Shown: positions 15,919-24,385, counted from the stretch's first letter. The stretch: DNA of 64,000 nucleotides from Archangium violaceum (GCF_016859125.1 NZ_CP069338.1:3436501-3500500); one strand, 5' to 3'. The notes: generated by a model from the sequence alone, not told the origin. Program-made: numbers and translations.

Positions 15919-17154
15919 CTAGGCGTCCCATTCCACCAGGAGCTGGCGGGGCACGCGGTGCACGAGGTTGGGCAGGTAGGTGACGGGCTCTCCGGGCGCG
16001 AGCCGCAGTCCCGGCAGGCGCTCGAGCAGGGCCTCCAGGGTGAGCTGCGCCTCGAGCCTCCCGAGCGACGCGCCCACGCAGTAGTGGAGGCCGTGGCCGA
16101 AGCCCAGGTGCCTCACGGCGCTGGCGCGGTGGATGTTGAAGCGCTCGCCCTGCTCGAAGACGGACTCGTCCCGGTTGGCCGAGGCGAAGAGGAGGAACAG
16201 GCGCGCGCCCTCGGGCAGCGAGGTGCCTCCGAGCTGGAGGGGCTCCGTCGTCGTGCGCATCATCCCCACCACCGGCGAGTCGTAGCGCAGCGACTCCTCG
16301 ATGGCGTTGCGCACGAGGTAGGTGTCCTTGCGCAGCTCGCCCCAGACGCCGGGGTGGCGCAGCAGGTGGTGGAGCGCGGTGGCCAGCAGGTTGGTGGACG
16401 TCTCGTGGCCGGCGAACACGAGCACGCACGTCAGCGCCACGAGCTCCTCGGTGTCCAGGGGCCTGTCCCCCTCGGTGCGCGCCTGGAGCAGCGAGGAGAT
16501 GAGGTCATCGCGGGGCGACTTGCGGCGGTCCTCGACGAGCTCGCGCAGGTAGCGGCGGAAGTCGGCCACGCCGCGGGCCGCGCGCAGGTGCTGGTCGAGG
16601 GGGATGGGCACGAAGAAGAGCTTCTCGTCGTCGCACCACTGCTTGATGCGCTTGCCGCTCGAGGTGGGCAGGCCGAGCAGCTCCGTCATCACGGCCATGG
16701 CCAGGGGGGAGATCAGCTGGGAGATGAGCTCGGCGCGGGGCTCCCCGTCCCGGAGCGTGTCGAGGTGCGCTCCGACGAGCTGCCGGAGGCGCGGCTCGAG
16801 GGCATTCACGCGCGCCTGGTTGAAGGCCTTGCCCACCAGGGCGCGCAGGCGCGTATGGGCGGGCGGATCATCTCCGAGCAGGGGGTAGTCGGCCCTGTAG
16901 CCGGCGGGCTCGAGGATGGCCATCACCTCGCGAGGCAGCGCCACGGGAGGGCGGAGCGTGTCGCGTGAGCTGAAGTGGCGCGCGTCCTTGAGGGCGGTCA
17001 TCACGTCCGCGTAGCGGCTGACGACCCAGAAGTGGAAGGCGGGGGCGAAGGTGACGGGCGCCTCGCGGCGCAGCCGTGCGTAGAAGGGGAACGGGTCGTT
17101 GAGGAAGTGGGGCTCGAGCGGGGTGAACTCGAGTCCGAGCTGGGAGGGGGTCAT
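15919..17154 (-). CDS. Cytochrome P450
   Basis: A 411-residue soluble bacterial P450 (heme-thiolate monooxygenase). The I-helix oxygen-binding motif AGHETS is near residue 248, the K-helix ExxR is EESLR near 290, and the heme-ligand loop FGHGLHYCVG is near 350-360 with the axial Cys. Length and sequence type are those of class I enzymes that take electrons from ferredoxin; no redox partner is encoded nearby. The substrate cannot be read from the sequence. A UbiA-like prenyltransferase gene starts 180 bases away on the other strand, so the P450 could act on an isoprenoid product (inference). Confidence 0.92.
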   Translation of the reverse strand: MTPSQLGLEFTPLEPHFLNDPFPFYARLRREAPVTFAPAFHFWVVSRYADVMTALKDARHFSSRDTLRPPVALPREVMAILEPAGYRADYPLLGDDPPAHTRLRALVGKAFNQARVNALEPRLRQLVGAHLDTLRDGEPRAELISQLISPLAMAVMTELLGLPTSSGKRIKQWCDDEKLFFVPIPLDQHLRAARGVADFRRYLRELVEDRRKSPRDDLISSLLQARTEGDRPLDTEELVALTCVLVFAGHETSTNLLATALHHLLRHPGVWGELRKDTYLVRNAIEESLRYDSPVVGMMRTTTEPLQLGGTSLPEGARLFLLFASANRDESVFEQGERFNIHRASAVRHLGFGHGLHYCVGASLGRLEAQLTLEALLERLPGLRLAPGEPVTYLPNLVHRVPRQLLVEWDA

Positions 17155-17334
17155 GGCGCCATTGTGTCAGTTTTCGATGAGGCGGAACGCGCTTCCCGGG
17201 CCCGGCACAAGGTGCCTGTAAAGTCCTTGCTCGGCTGCACGCGAGGACGATTCCGGGCAATCCGGAAGTTCCGTTGTCTCCGTTTGGCGTTAGGCTTTGA
17301 GCCTGGCGCGCATGGAGCGAGCCGGGGGGTGGAG

Positions 17335-18264
17335 ATGATGCAGCCCAGAGGGATGATGGAGACCTCGCTGGAGGGGGCGCACTCCGGGGACGCGGGAGCC
17401 TGGCCACGGCTCGTCCTGCGGGAGCTCAGGCTGAGTTGGAGGTTCACCGGAGGGGACTCGTCGTCCGCGGTGGTGCCGGCGATGCTGTTCCTCGGGGCGG
17501 CGTGCGCGCATGCTCGGCTGCCGGTGGGCGAGCTGCTCGGCACGCTGGGCCGGGGCGCGCTCTACTTCTGGTTGTTCGCCTACGTGTTCTGTCTGTCCAA
17601 TCAGCTGGTGGGGCTGGAGGAGGACAGGCTGAACAAGCCGCACCGGCCGCTGGTGAGCGGAGAGGCGTCGGTGCGCGGGACGCGCTGGCGGTTGGTTGTG
17701 TGCGCGGGGCTCTTCGCGCTGGTGGGGTGGGGGTTCGGCGTGTGGCGGTGGGCGCTCCTGTGGCTGCTCATCACCGTGCTGCACAACGAGGGCGGCGGGG
17801 CGCGGCGGTGGTGGGCCAAGAACCTGTCCATCGCGGTGGGGGTGGTGGCGCAGCTCGCGGCGGCGTGGGAGCTGGCGGCGCCGCTGACGCTGGCGGTGTG
17901 GCGGTGGATTGGCGTGCTCGCGTGCGTGGTGTTCTGCCTCGTGTCGCTGCAGGACCTGCGGGACGTGGAGGGGGACAGGGCGAGCGGGCGCAAGACGTTC
18001 CCCCTCGTGTTCGGGGAGACGCGGACGCGCTACGTGCTGGCGGGGCTCTTCGGGCTGCTGCCGTGGGTCATCCACCGGGTGTTGATGGTGCCGCTGGGGC
18101 TGACGCCGGCGGTGGTGGCGTTCGACGCGGGCCTGGCGCTGCTCAGCTGGGTCATCGCCGCGCGCGTGGTGGGCTGGCGGACGCCGGCCGCGGACCACCG
18201 CACGTACCTGCTGTTCACCTACTGGTACTGCCTGGCGCTGCTGAGCACCTTCATCCTGCTGTGA
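17335..18264 (+). CDS. UbiA-family prenyltransferase-like membrane protein
   Basis: A 309-residue integral membrane protein with about eight hydrophobic segments. UbiA enzymes transfer prenyl groups to aromatic or other acceptors, using two Asp-rich motifs to bind Mg-diphosphate. The second motif is intact (LQDLRDVEGDRASGRKTFPL, about residues 205-225). The first, NQLVGLEEDRLNKPHRPLVSG (about 90-110, two pieces), has Gly where the first Asp of NxxxDxxxD is expected, leaving E-D. This deviation is also seen in atypical UbiA relatives, so the acceptor or reaction could be unusual. The ATG at 17335 sits after a G-rich Shine-Dalgarno. It is divergent from the P450 gene. Confidence 0.8.
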   Translation: MMQPRGMMETSLEGAHSGDAGAWPRLVLRELRLSWRFTGGDSSSAVVPAMLFLGAACAHARLPVGELLGTLGRGALYFWLFAYVFCLSNQLVGLEEDRLNKPHRPLVSGEASVRGTRWRLVVCAGLFALVGWGFGVWRWALLWLLITVLHNEGGGARRWWAKNLSIAVGVVAQLAAAWELAAPLTLAVWRWIGVLACVVFCLVSLQDLRDVEGDRASGRKTFPLVFGETRTRYVLAGLFGLLPWVIHRVLMVPLGLTPAVVAFDAGLALLSWVIAARVVGWRTPAADHRTYLLFTYWYCLALLSTFILL

Positions 18265-18279
18265 GGCCCCGGGGGCCCC

Positions 18280-18648
18280 TCAGCGGGTGCTGCCCCGTTC
18301 GCGCAGCAGCCGGGTGACGGCCTCGAGCATCTGCTCGATTTCGAAGGGCTTGGGCACGAAGCGGAGATCCGGCGCGAGGAGGCTCTTGTCCAGGAGGCCG
18401 GCGCTCATCACCACGATGGGGATGTGCCGGAAGGCCTCGTTGCCCCGCATCTCTCGAATGAGCGCGTGCCCGTCCATCCGGGGCATCATCAGGTCGGTGA
18501 TGAGCAGGTCCGGGAGCTTCTCCGCCATGGCGGCCAGGGCCTGCCGGCCGTCGTGCACGACGCGCACGTCGAATCCCTCGTCGCCGAGGATCTCCGCCAG
18601 CACCGTCGCGATATCCGGCTCGTCGTCGACGATGAGCACGTGACTCAT
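18280..18648 (-). CDS. Single-domain response regulator
   Basis: A 122-residue CheY-like receiver domain with no output domain. The acidic pocket VDDE (residues 7-10), the phosphoacceptor Asp in LLITDLMMPRMDG (about residue 52), the conserved Ser in VVMSAG and the Lys of FVPKPF are all present, so it should be phosphorylated. Its ATG overlaps the stop of the KaiC-like gene (18645-20171) by four bases, so both are made from one transcript and probably work together. No histidine kinase is nearby. Confidence 0.92.
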   Translation of the reverse strand: MSHVLIVDDEPDIATVLAEILGDEGFDVRVVHDGRQALAAMAEKLPDLLITDLMMPRMDGHALIREMRGNEAFRHIPIVVMSAGLLDKSLLAPDLRFVPKPFEIEQMLEAVTRLLRERGSTR

Positions 18649-20171
18649 GCGTCTTCTCCGGAGTCTTCCGGGGGAGGACGGTGGGACATGCGAGGTGGGC
18701 TGGAGCCGCGCGTGGGAGCTCCCGCCTTCCCCTGGGTCATCTGGTCGAGCACCTCCTCGGCGCTCTCGAACGTCCTCGCCACTTCGAGACCCCGTGAGGT
18801 GATGTGGAACTCGCGGATGGACGGGTCATAGCCGCTCTCGCGGACCTTGAGGATGGAAATGAGGCGGTGGAGCTGCGAACGGAGCTCCACATAACGGAGG
18901 AAGAGGATGTTCTCCACGGAGGAGGACAGGCCCACGGGGGGAATGTCGAGCTTGGCGCCGGAGATGGACGTCTCCATGGACACGGCGGTGGTCAACCGCA
19001 GCGCGCGCAGCTCGCTGCTGAGCGCGGTGAAGAAGGTGGTGATGCGCTCCGGGTGCGCCACGGCCTGCATCAGTCCGTCGATGCCGTCGAGGAACAGCCG
19101 CTGCGCCTTGTGGCGATGGAGCGCCTCCAGGAGCTGCTCGGCGAGGGGGTCGAGGAACTGCTCGGTGGGTTGGTGCCACTGCACCTCCAGCCGGCCAGCC
19201 TCCACGTGCTCCCGCAGCCGCAGGCCCACGCCCTCGGCCTTGGCGATGAGCCGGGAGGGTGTTTCGTAGAAGCCGAAGTAGAGACAGTTCTGCCCGGCAT
19301 TCAGGCCCTCGGCCAGCAGGTGCAGTCCGAGCAGCGTCTTGCCGCTGCCGGGCGCCCCCATCAGCGCCGTCACGGAGGCCGGGGGCACGCCGCCCTCCAG
19401 CATGTCGTCGAGGCCGGGGACGCCGAAGCGGCTCTTGTGCGAGAGGGTGGGGGGGACCTGCTCCTGCGTGAGCGGGAGCGACTCGCGGCGCGGGTGGACG
19501 GTGAGGCCCGAGGGGGTGATGTCGAAGAGGTGCCGGCCCTCCAGGTGCGAGCTGCCCCGGAACTTGTGGATGACCAGCTCGCGCGCCTGCCGCATGCCCA
19601 CCGCGTGCTGGCCGAGCTCGAGGATGCCGTCGGCGATGAACTCCTCGAAGCTCCCCGTGCCTTGTTGCTTGGAGGAGATGAGCAGCGCCGTGCAGCCCAG
19701 GAGGGTGAAGAGGGCGCCGAGCTCCCGCAGGAACTTGCGGTAGGCGAAGGGCGACGTGGCCAGCTCGGAGATGGCCGCCATCGAATCGATGACGAGCAGG
19801 GAGGGGCGGTGGGTGCGCACGGCCTGGCTGAGCATGGACTGGAACCGTTCGAGCCCGCCCTCCTCGAGCGCCGACACCCCGCTCAACAGGGTGATGCGGC
19901 TCTGGACGAACGAGCGGTCGAAGAAGGGGAAGCTCTCGAGGTTGGAGAGCAGGCGCCCATGGGATTCGGAGAAGGTGGTGACGTAGAGGACGCTCTCGCC
20001 CCTGGCCGCGCGGTGGAAGGCCAGCTGGGAGCAGAGGACCGTCTTGCCCGTGCCCGGCCCGCCCGTGACGAGGTAGATGGCGCCTCGCAACAGCCCGCCG
20101 TGGAGCACCGCATCCAGTCCGCCCACGCCCGTCCGCAGGCGGGGGTTCTTCTCTCCAGTCGTGTTTCCCAC
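18645..20171 (-). CDS. Double-domain KaiC-like ATPase (RecA superfamily)
   Basis: A 508-residue protein with two KaiC-type RecA-fold domains (about residues 8-240 and 248-470). Each has a Walker A: GGPGTGKT near residue 38 and GAPGSGKT near 268. The first domain has Walker B LLVIDSMAAIS; the second RLFLDGIDGLMQ. KaiC relatives hydrolyse ATP as hexamers and outside cyanobacteria often act in signalling with receiver or histidine-kinase partners. The extra C-terminal 40 residues are Pro/Ser-rich. GTG start at 20171 with AGGAGGA ahead. No KaiA or KaiB is present, so a clock role is not suggested. The four-base overlap with the receiver gene implies a two-component-like signalling unit. Confidence 0.9.
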   Translation of the reverse strand: MGNTTGEKNPRLRTGVGGLDAVLHGGLLRGAIYLVTGGPGTGKTVLCSQLAFHRAARGESVLYVTTFSESHGRLLSNLESFPFFDRSFVQSRITLLSGVSALEEGGLERFQSMLSQAVRTHRPSLLVIDSMAAISELATSPFAYRKFLRELGALFTLLGCTALLISSKQQGTGSFEEFIADGILELGQHAVGMRQARELVIHKFRGSSHLEGRHLFDITPSGLTVHPRRESLPLTQEQVPPTLSHKSRFGVPGLDDMLEGGVPPASVTALMGAPGSGKTLLGLHLLAEGLNAGQNCLYFGFYETPSRLIAKAEGVGLRLREHVEAGRLEVQWHQPTEQFLDPLAEQLLEALHRHKAQRLFLDGIDGLMQAVAHPERITTFFTALSSELRALRLTTAVSMETSISGAKLDIPPVGLSSSVENILFLRYVELRSQLHRLISILKVRESGYDPSIREFHITSRGLEVARTFESAEEVLDQMTQGKAGAPTRGSSPPRMSHRPPPEDSGEDA

Positions 20172-20514
20172 CGTGGATGATTCCTCCTGGGAGCCCCGTG
20201 TCCGGGAACTCTCCCCTGACCTCCGGGCAATATGGGGATGGGGAGGAGGAACTCAGGACCCCATTCCCCACCGGTCCACCGCTCGGCCGGTCGCCAGGTC
20301 CACGGGGGGCCGCGGGTCGCCACCCGCTTCCGGGCCATGCGTGGGGAGGCTGCCCTCGTCGCTCCGAGGGGCACGCCGTGGTGCTGGCGCCGGACAGGCG
20401 CACGGAAGTCGGGGCACCGTCCGATGTAAGCGTGTATATGCTCGGCGGGACGTACGAACCCTCGTGCTGGCGGCGCTTGGATGAGCCTCCCAGATGAGGG
20501 AGCCGGAGAGCGCG
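20172..20514. other. Divergent promoter region between KaiC-like and ATPase genes
   Basis: No gene is seen in this 343-base stretch. The minus-strand end holds the Shine-Dalgarno AGGAGGA of the KaiC-like gene. Near 20433-20440 there is an AT-rich TGTATATG that might be part of a -10 element for the rightward module, but no matching -35 is convincing. No clear inverted repeat was found. Confidence 0.3.
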
Positions 20515-21648
20515 ATGGGCCTGCCGTTCGACACGTTGACGATTCACCGCCTGCGGGGTCTCCAGGATGTGGAACTGGCGGGACTCGGGCGGGTGAATCT
20601 GCTCGTGGGCGGCAATGATTCGGGCAAGACGTCGGTGTTGGAGGCCCTGTCACTCTACTGCAATCCGCTGGACCCGATGCAGTGGGTTCACGTGGCACTT
20701 GGACGCGATCCCCTGATGTCCCCCTCGGACCCCCTTCCGGTTTCGGAGGTCACGAGGTGGTTGTTTCCACAACGTCCGGCTCCGGGTACCCACGAATCAG
20801 GGGAAGCCCGTATCCGGTTGACGGCAACCGGGAGGAGCGCCGTCCGCGGTGTCCAGGCGAGCTACCTCGGATTGACGGGGCTTCCGTCGAGACGGATGGA
20901 GCCACGACGCATCATCCGGATGGGCTCCGGAGCGGGAGAGCAGGAGTTGGAGCCGACCAGGGAGCGCCACGGGGCCAGGCTCGAGGGCCTCATCGAGACG
21001 GAAGAGGCGCAGCCCATGCGTTTCACGTTCTCCGTCTGGGATGATGGACAGGTGGAGCCACTGGGCGGCGCGGTTGCCGCGCGCTTGCGTGTGCCCGTCA
21101 GGCTCGTGAGCCCTCCGGACCATTGGCTGGGCTCCTTGACGGTCAGGAGCTTCTCCGAACTGCGCCTGAGTGGGCTCGAGGAGTCCGTTCGCGTGCTCCT
21201 GAAGGCCATCGACCCACGCATCGACGGCCTGGAGGTTCTGGCACCCAGCGGCGAGGCGGTCTTGTATGTGAGGGACGCGGCCGCCGGGCTCATCCCCTTG
21301 AGCATGTTCGGAGACGGTATTCGCCGCACGCTCCTCCTGGCGCTCGTCCTACCGCAGGTCAAGGGCGGCGTGCTCTTGATCGATGAGTTGGAGACGGCCA
21401 TCCACGTCTCGGCGCTCGGCAAGGTGTTCCGTTGGATGCTCGAGGCCTGCAAGCAGCACGACGTCCAACTCTTCGCCACGACCCACAGCCTGGAGGTGGT
21501 GGATGCCATCCTCGGCGCCGATGACACCCGGGAAGAGGACATCGTCGGCTTCCGGCTGGAACGTGGAGAGGGCCGTACGTCGGCCCGGCGCTTTGGCGAG
21601 GATCTGCTCAAGCGCATGCGCTACGAGCGCGGGCTCGACGTGAGGTGA
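20515..21648 (+). CDS. AAA/ABC-type ATPase of a two-gene candidate defence module
   Basis: A 377-residue ATP-binding protein of the AAA_15/AAA_21 (OLD-like, SMC-like) group. Walker A GGNDSGKT lies at residues 32-39, directly after a short N-terminal strand as in OLD and RecF ATPases. The Walker B is VLLIDELETAIH near residue 289, and the following LFATTHSLEVVDA provides the conserved His switch. There is no C-terminal TOPRIM; that function is carried by the next gene, which overlaps this stop by four bases. ATPase plus separate TOPRIM-like partner is the architecture of several anti-phage systems (for example PARIS). I chose ATG 20515 because GGAGAG precedes it; ATG 20494 is an alternative. 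Confidence 0.82.
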   Translation: MGLPFDTLTIHRLRGLQDVELAGLGRVNLLVGGNDSGKTSVLEALSLYCNPLDPMQWVHVALGRDPLMSPSDPLPVSEVTRWLFPQRPAPGTHESGEARIRLTATGRSAVRGVQASYLGLTGLPSRRMEPRRIIRMGSGAGEQELEPTRERHGARLEGLIETEEAQPMRFTFSVWDDGQVEPLGGAVAARLRVPVRLVSPPDHWLGSLTVRSFSELRLSGLEESVRVLLKAIDPRIDGLEVLAPSGEAVLYVRDAAAGLIPLSMFGDGIRRTLLLALVLPQVKGGVLLIDELETAIHVSALGKVFRWMLEACKQHDVQLFATTHSLEVVDAILGADDTREEDIVGFRLERGEGRTSARRFGEDLLKRMRYERGLDVR

Positions 21649-22427
21649 GCATGCGGTATGCCTACCTGGTGGTCGAGGGCCCTCACGATGTCGAATTCGT
21701 CGGGCGCCTGCTGAAGCCTCATCGCTTCAAGCGTGAGAACAATGAGTCGCGCTTGGACCCATATTGGAGGCCGCTGGTACCCACGAGATTCCCCTACGGC
21801 GGAGACCTGAGCCGACGTGTCCCGGTGCCGACGTTCTTCGTGTCCGATACCGTCTCGGTCGCGGTGCATGCCTCCGGCGGTGACTCGGAGATTGCGAACC
21901 GGGTGGAAGAGACGCTTCAAGCCGCTCTCGTCGCTCCTCCAGATGCTGTCGGGGTATTGCTGGATGCCGATCGGGCCCTGCCGCCGGTGGAGCGTTTCGG
22001 CGAGGTCCGCCATGCGTTGCAAGCCAGGGTGAACCTCGTCGTGCCCGAGCAGCCAGGGCAGGTGTCCGCCGCCTCGCCCCGGTGTGGAATCTTCGTCCTG
22101 CCGGACAACGTGAATCCCGGAACCCTGGAGTCCCTCCTGTTGGAATGCGCGGACATTCCCTATCCGGACCTCCTCTCGGATGTTCGCTCGTTGGTGTCCA
22201 GGGTGCGGGCGGGCGCGTATTCGCTGACTCCCGATGACTTGAAGGACTTCAACAAGCCCGCCGGGGCACACAAGGCCATGGTGGCCTGTATGGCGGGCAT
22301 CCTGAGGCCGGGCAAGGCCATCCAGGTGTCCATCCAGGACAACCGGTGGTTGGAGGGCGCGGCGCTGGACCTCCCGCGCATCGCGGCCCTGAGGGAGTTC
22401 CTCCGGGTTCTCTTGATGCTGCCTTGA
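21645..22427 (+). CDS. DUF3226 / TOPRIM-like protein coupled to the ATPase
   Basis: A 260-residue protein (258 if ATG 21651 is used). It matches the DUF3226 pattern: an N-terminal VVEGPHDVEF with the TOPRIM Glu, a central GVLLDADRALPP with the Asp-x-Asp, and IFVLPDNVNPGTLESLLLEC with D and E in the last motif. A late Lys-rich helix (AGAHKAMVACMAGILRPGKA) is typical. TOPRIM proteins of this kind are Mg-dependent nucleases or nucleotide hydrolases. The GTG start at 21645 lies within the last codon of the ATPase (GTGA overlap). It would be the effector of the pair, with the ATPase as sensor or controller; this is inferred from architecture. Confidence 0.75.
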   Translation: MSMRYAYLVVEGPHDVEFVGRLLKPHRFKRENNESRLDPYWRPLVPTRFPYGGDLSRRVPVPTFFVSDTVSVAVHASGGDSEIANRVEETLQAALVAPPDAVGVLLDADRALPPVERFGEVRHALQARVNLVVPEQPGQVSAASPRCGIFVLPDNVNPGTLESLLLECADIPYPDLLSDVRSLVSRVRAGAYSLTPDDLKDFNKPAGAHKAMVACMAGILRPGKAIQVSIQDNRWLEGAALDLPRIAALREFLRVLLMLP

Positions 22428-22431
22428 GGGC

Positions 22432-22986
22432 TCAGCGCAGCTCCAGCGTCCGCACCATGTCGTCGAGGATGGCCTTGTTGCCCTCGTAGTCGAGCCCGCG
22501 CACCGCCAGGGTGCTGGCCCGGACGACGGTGTCCCCATCCCCGATGGCGTAGAGGTACTCGCGGGTACCCGGGGGGAGCAGGGGGGAGTCCGCGGTGGCG
22601 CGCAGCTCCAGGCGCACGGCGGGGCGGCCGGCCAGGGTGAGCCGCTCCTGTTGGAGGACCTCGGCGCTGGAGCCGGTGCTTCCCTCGACGAACGTCTCGA
22701 GCGGCACGGGCTCGCGCTTCACGGAGACGGCCACGAGCGGCTCCTCGGTACCGGCCTGAACCTCGAAGGGCGTGGGGTGGAAGAAGCGGCAGGGCTCCAC
22801 GCCGCCGCCGGTGTTCGTCTTCCATGCGGAGGGATGGGCAATCGAGTACCGGCCCGCGGGGTTGGTACACCGGGTGAGCGAGGGCTTCGAGGGACGCGCC
22901 GCCTCCACGCCCTGGCGCGCGCACCCGCCGGCCGTGAGCACGGCGAGGGCGAGGGGAAGGAGCCGTTTCGAGAGCATCATCCGCAT
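22432..22986 (-). CDS. Hypothetical lipoprotein, PsbP/Mog1-like fold possible
   Basis: A 184-residue lipoprotein with leader RLLPLALAVLTAGGC. The mature domain starts AGRYSIAHPSAWKTNTGG and continues with alternating strands, like the PsbP/Mog1 fold (F/Y-S-I-x-x-P-x-x-W start). It contains two Cys (LTRCTNP, EPCRFF). Its end is five bases from the stop of the TOPRIM-like gene on the other strand, so the two are convergent. ATG 22986 has AGGAGGT seven bases upstream. Function unknown; nothing ties it to the defence module. Confidence 0.65.
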   Translation of the reverse strand: MRMMLSKRLLPLALAVLTAGGCARQGVEAARPSKPSLTRCTNPAGRYSIAHPSAWKTNTGGGVEPCRFFHPTPFEVQAGTEEPLVAVSVKREPVPLETFVEGSTGSSAEVLQQERLTLAGRPAVRLELRATADSPLLPPGTREYLYAIGDGDTVVRASTLAVRGLDYEGNKAILDDMVRTLELR

Positions 22987-23108
22987 TGCCATACCTCCTG
23001 CCCGAGGGGGCGACCGGGAGAACGCGCACGGCCTTTCCTGTGGTTGACACATTCTCCGGGCAGGCGGGGGCGCCGAGTGCTCGCCCATCCGCCCGCTCCT
23101 CTCCGGGG

Positions 23109-23267
23109 CTCATCGCGGGCACCCTGGCCGTGGCGGCGGGGGCCATCCTCGCGATGATCTCCGACACGATGATTCCGGAGGCCGTCGAGGGAAGTCACGG
23201 CCTCACGGGGCTCATCACCGTGCTCGGCTTCCTGGCGGCCTTCTTCCTCGGACAGATGGGGGGCTGA
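23109..23267 (+). pseudogene. C-terminal fragment of a ZIP-family metal transporter
   Basis: In the + frame, GTLAVAAGAILAMISDTMIP and then GLTGLITVLGFLAAFFLG match the last two helices of ZIP zinc/iron transporters (the family end reads GxLxAMxxDTMIPEA, then TGLxTVLGFLxAF). Everything before about residue 40 of the frame is unrelated. Only about 52 of some 250 residues remain, and the histidine loop and earlier helices are missing. It has lost its promoter side and cannot transport. It stands before the copper-binding gene. Confidence 0.65.
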
Positions 23268-23344
23268 GCGCCTCCGGCGGGATGCCCAGGTTGACTCCTT
23301 GAAGGATGAGTCCGAGGCCGAGAACCCCTCGAGAGGAGACCCAG

Positions 23345-23743
23345 ATGGCACAGATAGAGACGCAGCGAGGCGTGCTACAGCCCTTTCTTCCCGCCGACGC
23401 CGGCCAGCTCACGGAGGAGCTGAAGGGCTGCATCAACAACTGCCTGTCGTGCTCGGCGGTGTGTCTGCAGACGGTGACGTACTGCCTCCAGAAGGGGGGC
23501 CGGCACGCGGCGTCCGACCATATCCGCCTGCTCCAGGACTGCGTGCAGATCTGCAAGACGAGCGCGGACTTCATGCTGCGCGGCTCGCCGCTGCACACCC
23601 GCACCTGTGGCGTCTGCGCCGAGGTGTGTGACCGGTGCGCGGCCGAGTGCGAGAAGATGGGGGATGACGCGGTGATGAAGGCGTGCGCCGAGGCGTGCCG
23701 CCGCTGCGCGGAGTCCTGCCGGAAGATGAGCGCGCAGGCCTGA
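23345..23743 (+). CDS. Four-helix bundle copper-binding protein (Csp-type)
   Basis: A 132-residue Cys-rich protein of the Csp/DUF326 family, which stores Cu(I) inside a four-helix bundle. The Cys are placed along the helices: KGCINNCLSCSAVCLQTVTYC, then DCVQICKTS, TCGVCAEVCDRCAAECE and ACAEACRRCAESCRK, about 17 in all. There is no signal peptide, so it is the cytosolic (Csp3-like) form that buffers copper. ATG 23345 has GAGGAG upstream. It lies between fragments of a ZIP transporter and a DUF421 protein, so it may be the survivor of a reduced metal or stress island. Confidence 0.9.
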   Translation: MAQIETQRGVLQPFLPADAGQLTEELKGCINNCLSCSAVCLQTVTYCLQKGGRHAASDHIRLLQDCVQICKTSADFMLRGSPLHTRTCGVCAEVCDRCAAECEKMGDDAVMKACAEACRRCAESCRKMSAQA

Positions 23744-23774
23744 GTCCTCCGGGGGCGCCTCGGTGCGACGAGGC

Positions 23775-23893
23775 GCTCTCGCTCTCGCGGAAGAGGAACG
23801 TGATGCGGCCATTGGGCTCGAGGAAGGCCTTGCGGACGGTGCGCAGGTCGTCCCGGCCCTGGCCGCGCAGGTGGCTGAGCAGCTCCTCCCAGG
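23775..23893 (-). pseudogene. C-terminal fragment of a DUF421 membrane protein
   Basis: On the minus strand, WEELLSHLRGQGRDDLRTVR followed by KAFLEPNGRITFLFRE matches the C-terminal domain of DUF421 (YetF-type) proteins, whose end reads ELxxxLRxxGxxDLxxVRxAxLExxGxxS. The membrane N-terminus is missing upstream, and the frame runs on past the match into the antisense of the copper gene. A remnant. Confidence 0.6.
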
Positions 23894-24004
23894 AACTGCG
23901 CGTCTTGCCTCCTCTTCCGCCAGGCTGTCCGGCGGGCACGGGCGTTCCCCGGGTGGCCGCGAGAGCGCGGGCGTTCCTACGGTGAGGAGCGGACGGAGGC
24001 GAGC

Positions 24005-24385
24005 ATGGACGAGCGGAACGAGCGGGGAGCGAGCAGCTCCATCCTGTCGGAGCTGATGACGCAGGGCCGGCGGGTGGCGCGGGCGGGGATGACGCGGGCG
24101 CGGGTGGAGATGAAGGAAGACGCGCGCGACATGGGGAAGGGCGGCCTGTTGTTGGGGGCGAGCGCGTGGATGGGGATGACGGGTTTGAGCGCGCTGGTGC
24201 TGGCGGCGGCGATGGCGATGCCGAGGAACCCGGTGCGGGGTGTGCTGCTGGCGGGACTGGGGTTGCTCGGGGGCTCGGTGGCGTTGGGGCTGGTGGGGCT
24301 GCGGACGCTGCCGAAGGAGCCGCTGTCGCAGACGAAGCAGGCGCTGAAGGAGGGGGCGGCGGTGCTCGAGGAGAGCCTGAGCTGA
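24005..24385 (+). CDS. Small membrane protein, phage-holin-III (Holin-X) superfamily
   Basis: A 126-residue protein with an amphipathic N-terminal helix (about residues 10-45), two transmembrane segments (GGLLLGASAWMGMTGLSALV and NPVRGVLLAGLGLLGGSVAL) and a charged tail. This is the layout of the Holin-X/superfamily III proteins, which in non-phage chromosomes are widespread membrane proteins of unknown role. GGAGGCG stands just before the ATG. Nothing else in the neighbourhood is phage-like, so I would not treat it as a lysis gene. Confidence 0.7.
   Translation: MDERNERGASSSILSELMTQGRRVARAGMTRARVEMKEDARDMGKGGLLLGASAWMGMTGLSALVLAAAMAMPRNPVRGVLLAGLGLLGGSVALGLVGLRTLPKEPLSQTKQALKEGAAVLEESLS

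Noticed and set aside
18280-20171. Circadian clock locus
   Set aside because: KaiA and KaiB are absent, and double-KaiC proteins are common in non-photosynthetic bacteria without clocks.
24005-24385. Prophage lysis gene (holin)
   Set aside because: The Holin-X family is widespread outside phages, and no endolysin, portal or tail gene is near.
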